64,000 nt of DNA, taken from Viscum album. Its lineage: Eukaryota; Streptophyta; Magnoliopsida; Santalales; Viscaceae. Shown in pieces: positions 47,770 through 59,800 of this stretch (position 1 is the first letter of the stretch; each line of letters starts with the position of its first letter). The position numbers and the translations under genes were made by a program. Below the pieces are notes generated by a model. That model saw only the letters and a program-made list of their open reading frames with translations, was not told the origin of the DNA and did not search any database. The DNA is taken from the NCBI GenBank assembly GCA_963277665.1, contig OY728130.1, positions 1,361,012,393 to 1,361,076,392 on the forward strand, written 5' to 3'.

Positions 47770-49504
47770 AAGAAAACTCTATGGTATGGAGCAGTGAGCA
47801 TAACAGATTTTACACATAGGTCTAGCCACATAGGAGCTGGTTGTATAGGGCTAGCCGCAAAGGATTTTCTATAATGGAGTGTATGCGAATGAGTTGGTTT
47901 CATAAGAGCATCATGAAAGAGATGGCTATAATGGACCATCCGTGAAGGGTTGGCCATGAAGGGTCTGTCTGTGAAGGTTTATATGAGAATAATTTCCTGT
48001 GAGGTTTTTTCCTCAAAGGGTTGTCCGCAAAGTGTTTACTGTGAAGGGAGTTTATAAAGTATCTGTCTGTGAAGCAATTTATTCCTTTTATAGGGGTCAT
48101 AAATTAATGGCTCAATATAGAAATGACATTGCATCTACATGGAAAATTATATATAGGGTCTTTCACTTGGTATCTTTTGTAGAGGGTCTTACACATATGG
48201 TTCAAAGGATGGTGTCCATGAAGGTCCACCCATATATAGTTCACGGGATAGATTCCATGTAATAATTTGGGTGTGGTAGGGATTTCTCCCACACCTCTTG
48301 ATATTTCTCCCATATTTCAAATTTTTTGTTCGATCCACCTCAGGGTTATTTTATAGAATAATTGAGGGATAATGTACTAGCATGGTCAGTCATCCATGGT
48401 GGGAAAAGATCCTTCTTTTTTGGGAGCCCAAGGAGGGTTCCCCAACCCACAAATATATTATTCAGTGGGGGGAATTGTTTATGGGAGTGAAAATCACTAC
48501 CTCACCCCACAAACCACTTAGTTTATAGAGGATAATTGTTCGCAGGGGCATAAATCACCACCTCAGCCCTAAAAACGATTTTGGATTCATTTGTGGGTGA
48601 TTATGACACCACTTTTATCCATGAAACATTTCCTTCATAGAAGCTTCTCTTTATAATGGAATTCCATACAGAGCAATGATCAATGAATTGATTTTTTTCT
48701 TCATGGTCTCATCCCTTTGAATATTTTCTTCCATCTTCATCTGGGTTTCATTTCAACCCTTTTCTGATCCTGATATAATTCTCTTCTTAAATGGGAAATT
48801 TTCAAGACCCAACAAAGATATGGAGATATCATAATGAACTAACTTGGCCCATCATACGATCTGACATATAAATATTGTGAAGAATCGAATTGTAATGTAT
48901 TATTTTTATTAAAATATTATAATTGTAAGGTAGTTGAATACTAACTATCACTATCTGGTTTCCCATGCATATAAGATACCATTGATTATAGTTTTTTCAT
49001 ATTATAGAATGAATGAGAGAATATATTAGCCATATGTTACAACTATTTTAGCTATATCCCATTTATTTGTATGTCATGAATGTATGAGTAAATTTTTGGA
49101 AGTCTCTAGGAGTATTCCCAATCCCTATATAAAGGAGGAAAAAACCATTGAGATGGGTGTTCAATCCTACCATAGCTTTCATCCAATTCTTCCACTGCTC
49201 TCTTTCTCATCATTCCTTTTCTTCATGTGGTACTAGTATACCATGGGTATGAAGAGGATCCCACAAAAAATTTATGAAAATAAACTCATATCATGAATAC
49301 AAAATGAAGGAGGGAGTTAGTTGGATATCTTAAATGGATTTTAATTAAACATATGATTAAAGGAAGTATCCAAGGAAATCATCGATGTAAGGTACACTTA
49401 TATATTATTAATTTATATTTACACATGGATTCAATTTCATAGCATGGTTGATCTTTGGTTTAAGGATCCTATTTTCTTCTGATACATTGAACAAGTGTTA
49501 ATCT
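47770..49504. other. Unclassified stretch with short irregular repeats and a TATA box
   Basis: No coding signal. 47930-48080 carries irregular repeats of a CTGTGAAGGGTTGG-like word. 48475-48590 holds two copies of a unit of about 58 bp (ATTGTT, GGGAGTGAAAATCACTACCTC, CCCACAAA). A TATA box at 49125-49133 is followed by a C+T-rich start region, which suggests an orphan LTR or its leader. Short frames on both strands overlie the repeats. Confidence 0.4.
49125..49133 (+). promoter_or_regulatory. TATA box of an orphan LTR-like promoter
   Basis: CCCTATATAAAGG, then within 35-90 bases a pyrimidine-rich stretch (CATCCAATTCTTCCACTG). Typical of LTR promoters in this window, but LTR borders were not found. 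Confidence 0.5.
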
Positions 49505-52140
49505 ATAACATCCTAACCCAAGATCCACTTAACCCATGCCCCAAGCTAGTGGGTCACATGACCTCAAGCACACATCCCTATATTCCAAAGGCTACTGATT
49601 AAAAGAGAGGGTGTAAAGGTGGTACAGTTGGGAGACTATACCCTTATATCAGATTTTAACAATGGATATAACCATAAAAATAAAACAAAAGAAGTATATT
49701 AAAATATACAAAATAAATAGGAAATGTAAGAAGTAATAATTGAAAAACTGAATAATAATCAAAATTTACTAGGCAATGTCATATCCATGGATTCATGTCA
49801 TGCTAATATACAAAATGGGAATAGAGAGTATACATATACACTCATGATATAAAAAAATATAAAAATAACAAAAGGATTCTCCACAATAATATAGAGATTA
49901 CTCTCAGTACTTTGCTTCTATGATCCATTTATAAGTGATTCATATCAATAAACTATGGTAGGGTGCTTTCCCTTATCCATATCTGCAGTCATATAATCTT
50001 CTTGGGTACCAAAGGCAGACTGAGTAGGGAGTTTGATTAAATCCCAGTAGGACACCACCAATGGTGTCTAGATGTAATCCAAGTGGTTCTTATACCTACA
50101 AAATGGTGTGCAGGTATAAAAAAATAATTAACACTATTGAAAAAATAAATACCATCCTACAAAGGTTCATAAATGATGCCTGGTGGCTTTACCTACTTCG
50201 ACTCATGGATAATATGAATGTCTGGTAATTCACTATATATATATATATAGTATAGGTATATATTACATACACCCATATGAACCAAGTATGTGTGGATGTA
50301 AGTGTCCATATACCTAGAATACTAGGTGCTAGCTGGACCGTGGTGTAACCTAGACATCCATAGCCAATCTAAATGATCCTATAAGATTAAGGAAAAAGAT
50401 ACATACCCTACATCTCATAATAAGTAGGAGATTTCATGCTCTTCACTAAATATGGTGAGTGTTCCATCATGTCAACACTCAAAATAATGGACATGGCATT
50501 TAAATCCCACCACCCAACTAGTGTCAATGGAGCGAGACGTCATGCTCAACACCCGATGTAAGGGAGTGTGAATCATTATTCCCAACATAACCCTTACCAT
50601 AATATCACATACCAAATCAAGGCATAATAATATTTATAATAAAATAAACGAGTCATTACCTCTCATGTATCATGTTCACTAAGATGAAGTACATAAATAA
50701 GGCATACCAGTTCAATTAAAGAAATTTATAAAACATGCACTAAACAGTGTGGCTATACCACCCTTCATAAGCCATTTATATAAAATTTTTCCCTTTTTTT
50801 AATAAAGGAAACCCATAAAGAAGAATACATTCCATTTAATACAACCCATTTAATTAAGAAAACCTGGAAATTACATTTATAAATCTCAAAGGGGTACTTA
50901 GAGGGTTCCATTTCCAAGTGGGAAATTACCTACATGGGTAACTCCACCTGTAGTTAGGATAATCACTTAGGAGGTTCCTTGGTTTCATTAAAAATTTATA
51001 TAACAAAGGAAAACTAGTTAATGATCCAAGAATAATGATTAAGATCCAATACTTTCATATATTAAATTAATTATAATAGGGAAATTTGATCTTGTACACC
51101 CAAGGGGTATCCATACCTGAGGTCAACATCCTCTAATATAATAAACCAGGATCAACAGGCATATATCAAGGTGCATAGGTCAATTTAATATGAAGAACTA
51201 AATTAAATGGTGATGCATGACAAAGGCCAGGATGAGGCATCATATCATGGATATAAAAACATCAAAACTTTTGGGGAAAACAACAAGACCACCTACCTTA
51301 GGGTCGTTGATGACTCCTTGTTCGATGACGACCTTAGATTCAAAGTAGGTTGGGGAAAATTAATGAAATTGACCAATGCCCTATAAATAGGGAAAAGGGC
51401 TTGCACCTAAATAGTGAAAATGATTTGAAGATAAACTAAAATAGGAAGGGATATGATTGTAGATATTACCAAGACAGATCTGATGCTTCCGATGGTGTTT
51501 TATTTGGACTTTGTATGTGGAATATAACTCAATGCCTAGATTGAGGGAGATGAGAGATCATGAGAGGTTGAAGAAGGGAAATCCACTGGAATGAGATGAG
51601 ATAAAGAGAGTGTTAAAAAAACAGGCTCATTATAGGAATTTTGGTAATTTCACCCTAAAAAAAGGGGGCACACAGTTTGGCCATACCGTGTAGAAACCAT
51701 GCTCAAGCCACTACCCAAGGAGAGACCTTGCATGATTAAGGAACATAGTTTCACTAACCTTTCACAAACCATGCTAAAATTCTATATTAAAAGTCTACCA
51801 TTTCTTGAATGGGTGTGTTATTGGAGTAACATAGTTTTAGATAAATCATGTGGCTCCTGTTTCTCCTCTGTTTCACCCCACATGGTTAGTAGAGACCATG
51901 TAGGCTGGGTGTATGATGTCTACTAACCATTCATCCAAGTATTTTTCTAAATTTAAGGTGGGTTCTGGGATTTGAATAAGACTTGGACACCTTCATGACC
52001 TCCATGACTCCATTGGTTGAAATTATAAGGGACATTTAAATGGATTTGAACTAAAAACAAATGATCCATAGCTTCTTGAAAAATAGGTAATTACATGTTA
52101 AATACTTATAAATTCATCAGTTGTATTTGAGCTTCAACAT
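49505..52140 (-). other. Unclassified LTR-like sequence
   Basis: The left edge TATAACATCCTAACCC resembles the left edge of element A's minus-strand LTR (TATAACAACCC), so this may be a minus-strand LTR ending at about 49505. A palindromic TATA box CCCTATAAATAGGG sits at 51390-51403. The sequence near 51668 (CACACAGTTTGGC) is shared with the small element at 58437-59140. (TA)n at 50234-50249. No partner LTR was found, so the assignment is weak. Confidence 0.35.
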
Positions 52141-52805
52141 GATTCATGATTCTCAAAATCATGATTTAAATGAATAAATTCAATATAATATTTTATATAT
52201 TATTTTATATCAGTAAAAATGATATGGAATTTAAAATGTAGAAGTCTTTAATATATAGAATATCATAAGGAATGATATCAGCTTTGAGTTATGGTGGAAA
52301 TTACGATATATGATATCATAAGTGTCAATAAAGTCTCACCTTATGATATAGAATATCATAGGTGATGACCCAGTTGGAAATTTAATGTAAACAATACTAT
52401 TAGAACATCCCATACCATTCACATATCATTTTCAGTCTCTTTATCCTTAGTTGTATAACTAATACTTGTACCACCTTCTTGATTCTTTTCATGATATTTC
52501 TAATTAAGAAATCGATTTTCATAATTCCCATACTTTACACATCTGAAAAATTAAATGTTAACCCAGTTCCTTCTAGTTACCACTATTGACTAAGACCAGA
52601 AAGAATAGTGTGAGAAACACTTATCATAGTAGAAAACCACATAATCATGAAAAATTGATTATAGGATTCTTAAATCATGAAACCTAATTTTAAATATTTG
52701 ACACATTAGGCTTATCCTTAGATACATTCCTATATATATCCTTAGAAATATCACTAGGTATCTCACTAAAGTTTTCTCATCCTAGTTTCCAAAGGTTGAC
52801 TAAAA
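52141..52805 (-). mobile_element. B3 internal leader fragment (minus strand)
   Basis: Interior side of the B3 PBS. The bases just inside the PBS (minus strand AACTAGGATGAG) resemble those of B4 (AACTAGATTTAG near 59823). 52195-52375 has three copies of an ATAGAATATCATAAGG-like word. No gag motif was recognised. Confidence 0.5.
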
Positions 52806-52807
52806 CT

Positions 52808-52822
52808 TTCATTTGGTACCAA
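52808..52822 (-). other. Primer-binding site of B3
   Basis: The minus strand reads TTGGTACCAAATGAAAG one base after the LTR end CACTATA, a decayed iMet PBS (TTGGTATCAGAGC). It makes the adjoining LTR a 5' LTR of a minus-strand element. Confidence 0.7.
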
Positions 52823-53354
52823 CTATAGTGAACTAGGCTTAACATACATGAATATTACATTGTTTTAGATGAATATTCAGCACATTAAAAATTTTATACC
52901 CAAGGAACTTAATAGTTTAGTGTATTTAGAAACATGTAACATAATATTCTAACTTGGTGAAAGATATTCAATGTTTCCCACAAAGATATTCCCCTTTATC
53001 ACTTCTACTTAAAAACTTTCTTCATAACATGGGGAAATGAAACATAAGAAAGGGCAAGATTAGATGCTCATTAAGGGTAAATAAAGGATATACGTAACTA
53101 TAACATGATCATAAGGGTAAGAGGAAATGATAATAACATTTGATGATCATACCCTACATATCAAAGATCATATACATGAGTCATGGAATAAATATTTCCA
53201 ATTCATAATACATGAATCATAAGGTAATCAAGTGCATAAGCCATGAAATCATAACATAAAAATAATAAATGAAATTTTGGAATACACATATTCATATAAA
53301 ATCTTATGTCAAGGTTACCTACCAAGACCTTTATAACATGTTAGGCTTGGACTA

Positions 53355-53585
53355 ATCACCCATGTACCTACTTCGAGATTGGGATTACAACTCATGTACG
53401 CTTTTTTTTGGGATTGAGATACAAACCATGTACCCTATAGTTTTTTTGGATTAGGATACAACCCATGTAACTTCTTGTTTTTAGGATTGGGCTATAACCT
53501 GTGTACCCTCTTGTTTACGGGATTGGGATACAACCAATGTAACCTCTTTTTTTAGGTCTTGGGATACAACCTATATACCATATGA
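53355..53585. repeat. 36-bp tandem array, about 7 units, in B3
   Basis: Units of GGGATTGGGATACAACC then ATGTACCCTCTTGTTT, with the ATGTA anchor spaced 32-37 bp at 53361, 53393, 53427, 53464 and onward. Absent from the B1 LTR at the equivalent place. Confidence 0.8.
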
Positions 53586-53696
53586 TACCATATAACATTT
53601 ATCATTAAAAAATGTATTTTAGGTAGATATATGTCCCAACCATCACATAATGAAGTCAAACATTCATTTTCCATGAGATAATAAAACATTCATCAT

Positions 53697-53920
53697 ATAA
53701 TGACCCGTAAAAAGAGTTAGTTTTCATAAACATTATATCATAACCCATGAAATGAAATGGGTATTATAAAAATTTCATCATATCATAACCTATGGAAATG
53801 TTAAAGATTTAATAATAATTTCATTATATAATAACCCATGAAAATAAGTGGGTTTTATAAGAATTTATCTCGGCATAACCCATGGAAGAGAAATGGGGTT
53901 TATAAACAACATGTCATCAA
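53697..53920. repeat. 45-bp tandem array, about 5 units, in B3
   Basis: Units of ATAACCCATGAAA, then TGGGTTTTATAA and AATTTCATCATAT. Anchors ATAACC at 53740, 53785, 53831 and 53875 are spaced 44-46 bp. Confidence 0.8.
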
Positions 53921-54639
53921 AAGAATAAACCATTCAGAGAAAGAATAAGAATGGTATCCTTGGATAATAAACTTAGTAAGTAATAGGTTACATCAATAGA
54001 TGTTATATTAGTTATAAAATAATTTTTAAAGATCATTTAAAACATTTCTTAAGGAAAATATCCTTTCCACTTTGAAAAACTCTTTTTAAAATATAAAATA
54101 TTTTGAAAACCTTTTTCTTTGAAAATAACCTTGAAAGATTATAAAGGAATATTTGGAAACCATTTTAAACACTTAAAAAAAAATTAAAATCCTTTTCCAT
54201 GAAAATTATCTTAATATATCATTTAAAAACATTTTTGAAAACATTTTTATAAAACATTGTTTGTGAAAAAAAAATAGATTTCCAACCGAATAGAGAAATA
54301 AAGTCAAATTTTCTTAAAAAAAATTTCTTAATTATCTTAAGTACTAAATAGTGAAAAAATGGTACCATTATATGAATATATAATTAATAAACATATTATA
54401 ATAAAATTCACTATATTTATTGATATATGGATCATAATATTTCATCAATGGAAGCATAATTATAAACGATCACGATAAATGATGAGATTGTAACAATAAA
54501 CTGTTACCACTTTGATAACATTGAATCATAATCCCCATGAAATAATAAAATTAAATTAAGATTAAAATATAATTAAAATAAATTGATTCACGATATAACA
54601 TTTAAAATAGTAGTATATATGCCTCATAGAATAATATAG

Positions 54640-55095
54640 GTTCATACCATCACATGTGTCTCAAAGAAGTAAAATTGAGACAAAATTACTTTACCGATTT
54701 GGTAACTTTTAAACCATAAACCCCATCAAAGGGAGATCACAAAATAGATATTTAAATAACCATAAATTTAGGTATAATAATTATATAATACATTAATGGT
54801 AATTATATACACCACACAAAATAAACGAGTGGTGAATAAGGCATAAGTCTCACAGAAATAAAAGCGAGACTAGAAATACCCTTACTACTTGAGTAACTTT
54901 TGAATCACGAGATCCATAAAAGAATAAAATCAATTGAAACATTAAATATAATTAAATAAAGTAAATTCATGATATAAAATTTCATAGGTAAGAATAAAAA
55001 CCACACCACAAGAATAAGTGGTGAATATAACACATTCTTATAGAAATAAAATTGAGATGAGAAAACCCTTACCTTAAGTCTTGACTTTCTTCGTA
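54640..55095 (-). repeat. 190-bp subrepeats with splice-donor-like words in B3
   Basis: Three units share a TCTCA-x-AGAAATAAAA-x-GAGAC block followed by a CCCTTAC word at 54688, 54879 and 55066 (spacing 187-191). On the minus strand the best copy reads TTAAG|GTAAGGGTTTT. They lie downstream of the B3 TATA box in the transcribed direction. Confidence 0.65.
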
Positions 55096-55389
55096 CATGT
55101 TCAAACATACTATATAATAAATATAAGTTTATTATAAATATTACATAGTACCATATTCATATATATAATACCATATATGATTTTATTATGACCTTATATT
55201 ACCCTTTTATTAATAATTACATATTAATGTTATGTTTTGGGTAATAACCTCTTTGTTTTTCTATGTTTTGACATGTTATTCTTGATCCTATTAATTAGAT
55301 AATGATTTAGTTATTTTTAAGAATGAAAAAAATTATATAAATATCATATATATTCATTATATAATTATTTATAATAATATATAAAATAT

Positions 55390-55860
55390 AGAAATATGAA
55401 ATGGAATACACCATTCATAGAGATGGTAGGCCGTATGTACACATGAATGCTGTTTCTGTTTTCTTATCATATTGAAAGAAAGAAATTAAATGAAATATAA
55501 TTATATATATACATATATATTATCATTAAATTAGTACTATTATTTCATATACATCATATAAATTTATTACACTCATCCTTAATGCATTCCATGTAAAGTG
55601 TGAAATAATCACATCACTTTGAGGGGGCGGTAGTCTACACGTCCACAAACGAAGTTATCGTATTCCCACAAAATGAAAAGAATGAAGGTATATGTTATAT
55701 AATAATTAAAGAATCATAAATATCATATGTATCATATAAAAATAGTAATTACATCATTATTTCCAACATTGAAATGTGGTAATGGAAGAACAAATGACAT
55801 CAGTTCATGAGGCAGTATTTCGCCGTACACATGAACAATGATTGCGTATCCCATTTTATG
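55390..55860. repeat. 190-bp GGTAGTCC subrepeats (3 units) in B3
   Basis: Anchors at 55425, 55629 and 55813, each within a GC-richer island ending in GTACACATGA-like words, as in B1 and B2. Confidence 0.75.
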
Positions 55861-56175
55861 GAAGTGTGTGTAGGTGTAGGTATAAACATTAACATAACAA
55901 AATATATGTATATTTAGGATACTTATGTTATTATATAATCATGAAATAAGAATAATTTAGGGGGTGGATAGAGAAATAAAACAAAAGTGCTTGTTGAAGG
56001 ATGTTACTTCTTATTTAAGTAATTCCTTTTGGTTTGAACCAAAGGACTAACTTGGTTTGATTTATTACCAAATTTAGGCTTATATGATTATATAAGGGAA
56101 TTTCGGATCTTATTTTGGCAGGGTTTGGATGAACCAAAGTGTCTTGAGAGGTGTGAGGAAGGGGAAGAGTGAATG

Positions 56176-56186
56176 CCTTTTTATAG
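56176..56186 (-). promoter_or_regulatory. TATA box of the B3 LTR
   Basis: The minus strand reads CTATAAAAAGGC, followed by CACTCTTCCCCTTCCTC about 15 bases on, a strong plant promoter core. In B1 the same site reads TTATCAAAGG and is lost. Confidence 0.7.
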
Positions 56187-57921
56187 AGGAGGAGGAGTGA
56201 CATTATTATAAATACCAAAAGTTAAACACTATTGGGAGGTCTTCCTTACCTCATGTGATTAAAAAATGAAAAAATAATGGATTAAATGGAAATTATTGTC
56301 TATCCAAACTCACACCACACAAATAAAATCATTTTAATCATTTTTCCTTAGTCTTTTAGTTTACTTATTTTTTTATTTTGTTTCTTCATTTAGGTAACTA
56401 GTTTTTAAACCTATGTAATTTATCCATTAAGAATAAATTAAAGTTATACTTATTATAAAATATAGAATCAATGATTATAAAATATAAAATCTAATTTATT
56501 TGAGAAAAATCCCATATGTTTTGGAAATTAATCCAATAAAAATCACATAACGTGAAAAAACACTGCTTTAACCTTAACCATGATAGAAAAGTTTTTATTA
56601 TTTATGGGTCAATATGTTAATTATAAAATATTAATTGGTCCATGAGTGTACCATATTTTATATTTATTAAAACTTAAAAATAAGTTGGAATAAGATAATA
56701 TTTTTAGTAATTTTAAATCATTTAATAAAATATCATTTATTGTAAAATAAAAATAATGTCAATTTTGACATTATATAATTAATTTTAATTTTAAAATATT
56801 AAAATAATATTTAAATTAAAATATATTAATTTTATATCTATGTAATATGATATATTAATCTACAAAAATAATGGAACACAATAATTCCCAATATTTACTT
56901 TACTTTTAATGTTTTAACCATTATTTATTTTATTTTATTATTAACTAAATAATCCACATGTTGATATTTGTTAAAATAAATTATCATGATAAAAAAACTC
57001 ATTTAAATTTAAAAATAATATTTATATCTGAAAATATTATTTTTAACTATCTCAATGCTTTGTAAGTGGTAAATAAAATGAAGTTTCCTTTTTTTGTCTT
57101 TTTCCTTAACTTATTATATAGGTTACTTTCATAGAATAATATCCCAATAACTCATAAAAATTGATCCTAATGTGGTGAGGGTCTAAATATGTCTAGAAAA
57201 TGAATGTTTTACAAGTTTTGAGTCATTTAAACACCTTATATTCTAATTCTAATCATTAAGTTAGCTCATTTTTACATTGATCAATATAATTAATTTTAAC
57301 TTCATTCACTAATCATTATGGTAAAAAATTAAGTTGAGCTTATTAGACTATAAATATTATAGTGATTCCAAATATGTATACCCATTTTTCCAAATTAAAT
57401 TCATATAAGTGTCTAAAATTAATTTATATATAGTCCCACAAACGTGATGGGAAAGTTGGGTTTTAAAGTGAAAATGTCCAAAAGTTTACTAAGGTTTTAT
57501 ATCTAAATTAAATATAAAAAATGCTTCAAATGACCTAAATTGGATTAATAAATGTAAAACTGAAATAATTTTACTTTAAAACCAATTCAAAATATAATTT
57601 AACTATATAAATAAATTATAAGAAAAATCAGTTTTCAATTAAAATTCATTGTTTTTAACTATTCATCAAAAAATAAAATATTTTAGAAATATAAAAAAAC
57701 TTTACCCTAAGGTAATTTTAATGTTACTATTTCAAAAACAAAGTTTATTTTTTCAAATAGAATTTATAAACATTTTAGTATTTATATTTAAAATCGGTTC
57801 TCTATTAAAATGTGGTAAAATTACTTTTTAGAAAAGTACATCCTTTTATGTCAAATGTTCAATTTATTATTATACATTATCTAAAAAAACATAATATGAA
57901 TGATAAATAATTCATTTAATG

Positions 57922-57956
57922 ATATATATACATACACATATATATATATATATATC
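57922..57956. repeat. TA-rich microsatellite in B3
   Basis: Interrupted (TA)n/(CA)n run. Confidence 0.9.
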
Positions 57957-58436
57957 ATTAAAATCACTTATCAAAAGTGTTTTAATTAATTTATTCAGGT
58001 AAAACATGTTTGATTGCATAAATTTAGTTTTCCAGCAAAACATTTCCTATATTTTAAAAAGGGTTTTATTTTAATTTCTAGTTAATTGGTCACTAAATAA
58101 TTCATCTTATATACATGTATAAACCATATTTTCATAATTGAATTATAACCACCATCCCAACAGCTAGGTAAAACTTATAATAAAATTTAAAAAATATTAT
58201 TAATAATACATTGTAGTTTTGTAAAACTTGTTCTTGTGTTTACAGAAGATAATATAAGTGTTTCATGTAGAAAAAAATTAACTTAGGGTTGTGTGAAATG
58301 TAGAATATCGAAAAGATTAAATTAATCCAAAAAAATATTTCCGAAAATCTTAGGGTGTTACCGAAACACCTACCACAATGATGTGTGGATGGAAAGAAAC
58401 TCCAAGAGAGGGAAAAACTAATATTGATAGATGATA

Positions 58437-59140
58437 CTCACACCCTAACATCAAAGAAACACAAGACACACATCAAACATAACTCCTAGGGCTCTTCCAA
58501 GAGAGAACCCACCAAGAAAGAACCAAGAAACTAGAAGAAGAAGGAAGGATGAGGAGAAATATACTTACCCAAGGAATGATCCACAAAAAAATCAAAAGAG
58601 AAGCATCTTAGATCTAAGGGTTTAGAGAGTAGGAATCCTACCATAGCTCACAAGGGGACTCACAAGCAAGAGGGAGATAAGATAAGGGGATTGTGGTTAA
58701 AAAATAATAGGGGTAGAATAAGAATTTCAATATTTTAAGACACATGGGAAAGCCACACGGTTTTCCAAACTGTGCACCAACTGTGCATACCCTAATAGAG
58801 AAGAAGGACACCCACATGGGTTGGATGAAAAGTTTGGGAAAACATGTACCAATAATACAAAATGAATTTGAAAAATTATAGAGCCTCCCATCACACTTTA
58901 CACACAATTTCTTATAACCATGCCCAAACTGTGCACTTTGTCTCTGACCCCAACCAAGATCCAATAATTTTGTCCTAAGCCTCACACAGTTTGGCTCCAA
59001 TGGTGCTTAAACTATGCACAAGGACAAAAATAACCTAAAAGATCTAAAACTCAAAAATTTTCATGAGGAACATGACCCTAACCTCAACCTAAATGAACCA
59101 ACATCAAGAAAATAATAAAATAAAATGGCCGGGGTGTGAA
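58437..59140. mobile_element. Small element with 8-bp inverted ends flanked by a 14-bp direct repeat
   Basis: The ends are perfect inverted repeats, TCACACCC at 58438-58445 and GGGTGTGA at 59132-59139. They are flanked by perfect direct copies of ATTGATAGATGATA at 58423-58436 and 59141-59154. The 0.7 kb interior is GC-richer than its surroundings and has no long coding frame of known type. On the minus strand it starts TTTCACACCCCGGCC, like many plant LTRs, and includes a donor-like TTGGGTAAGTAT (RC of 58560-58580). Either a non-autonomous DNA transposon or an LTR fragment. Confidence 0.5.
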
Positions 59141-59141
59141 A

Positions 59142-59787
59142 TTGATAGATGATATATAGTTATCCAAATCATATTGGTTTATAACTAGTGGTTTTAAACT
59201 GTCTAGATGATATATTTTAGTAGTATAGAGTTTCATGTGCCTGATACATGACATCCAATAATTAAGCATTTCCTTCATTAATAATTCAGTTATTATTCTC
59301 CATGATATTTTTTCATGATATTATCTATGGATGCATTTCAATTTCAGTTTATTGATTAAATGTAAGGTATTTTTTGTTATTTAAATTTTCATATTGATTA
59401 TTCCTTATCAGATTATAATAGTCATGATATTGATTAAATTTCATGTGTGTTCAGTTATTTACCTTTCCATATTGATTATTATTCATTTATTCAGGATAGT
59501 TTACACTGTACTTAACCCTTACTAAGAATTTTTGATCAACCTTATTTTTTCCTTTCCTCAGGATATGAAGAAGATATATTTGAATGATTTTCAAGGATGT
59601 AGTTTATTTTTTTCTTTTAGGTATCATGTTTTATTTTATTTTCCCAATGTAAAATGGGTGTCATGTATGTATCAGTTTCACTAATACTACTAAACAATTT
59701 GGTCCTTCAGGATGTTATTATTACTATCTTAAGAAAATGTAATAATGCATACATTATCTCTAGGATACCGAGGTAGGGGACATTAGA
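59142..59787 (+). repeat. B4 5' LTR, truncated 3' end
   Basis: Matches the ends of the B1 LTR (reverse) and B2 LTR: TATCTATGGATGCATTTC at about 59322, AATTTGGTCCTTCAGGATG at about 59697, ending AGGGGACATTAGA. The upstream 3.5 kb expected for a B LTR is missing. Confidence 0.65.
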
Positions 59788-59788
59788 G

Positions 59789-59800
59789 TTGGTATCATAG
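59789..59800 (+). other. Primer-binding site of B4 (initiator tRNA-Met type)
   Basis: TTGGTATCATAG, a near-perfect match to the plant iMet PBS TTGGTATCAGAG. Confidence 0.85.

Larger units (their letters stand above)
52824..58362 (-). repeat. B3 5' LTR
   Basis: About 5.5 kb, the longest LTR here. On the minus strand it begins GGTAACACCC (TGTAACACCC expected) and ends CACTATA. It contains a strong TATA box (56176-56186), three GGTAGTCC subrepeats (55390-55860), an array of about 190 bp with donor-like words (54640-55095), and two short tandem arrays (53355-53585 and 53697-53920) not seen in B1. These arrays account for much of its extra length. Short frames inside have no recognisable products. 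Confidence 0.75.

Noticed and set aside
53355..53920. Regular repeats resembling a CRISPR array
   Set aside because: Units are directly adjacent with no unique spacers, diverged, and within a plant LTR. Simple tandem repeats.
58638..59000. 120-codon open frame on the minus strand
   Set aside because: Lies inside the small inverted-end element, has no recognisable domain, and its context is non-coding repeat. Not supported as a gene.
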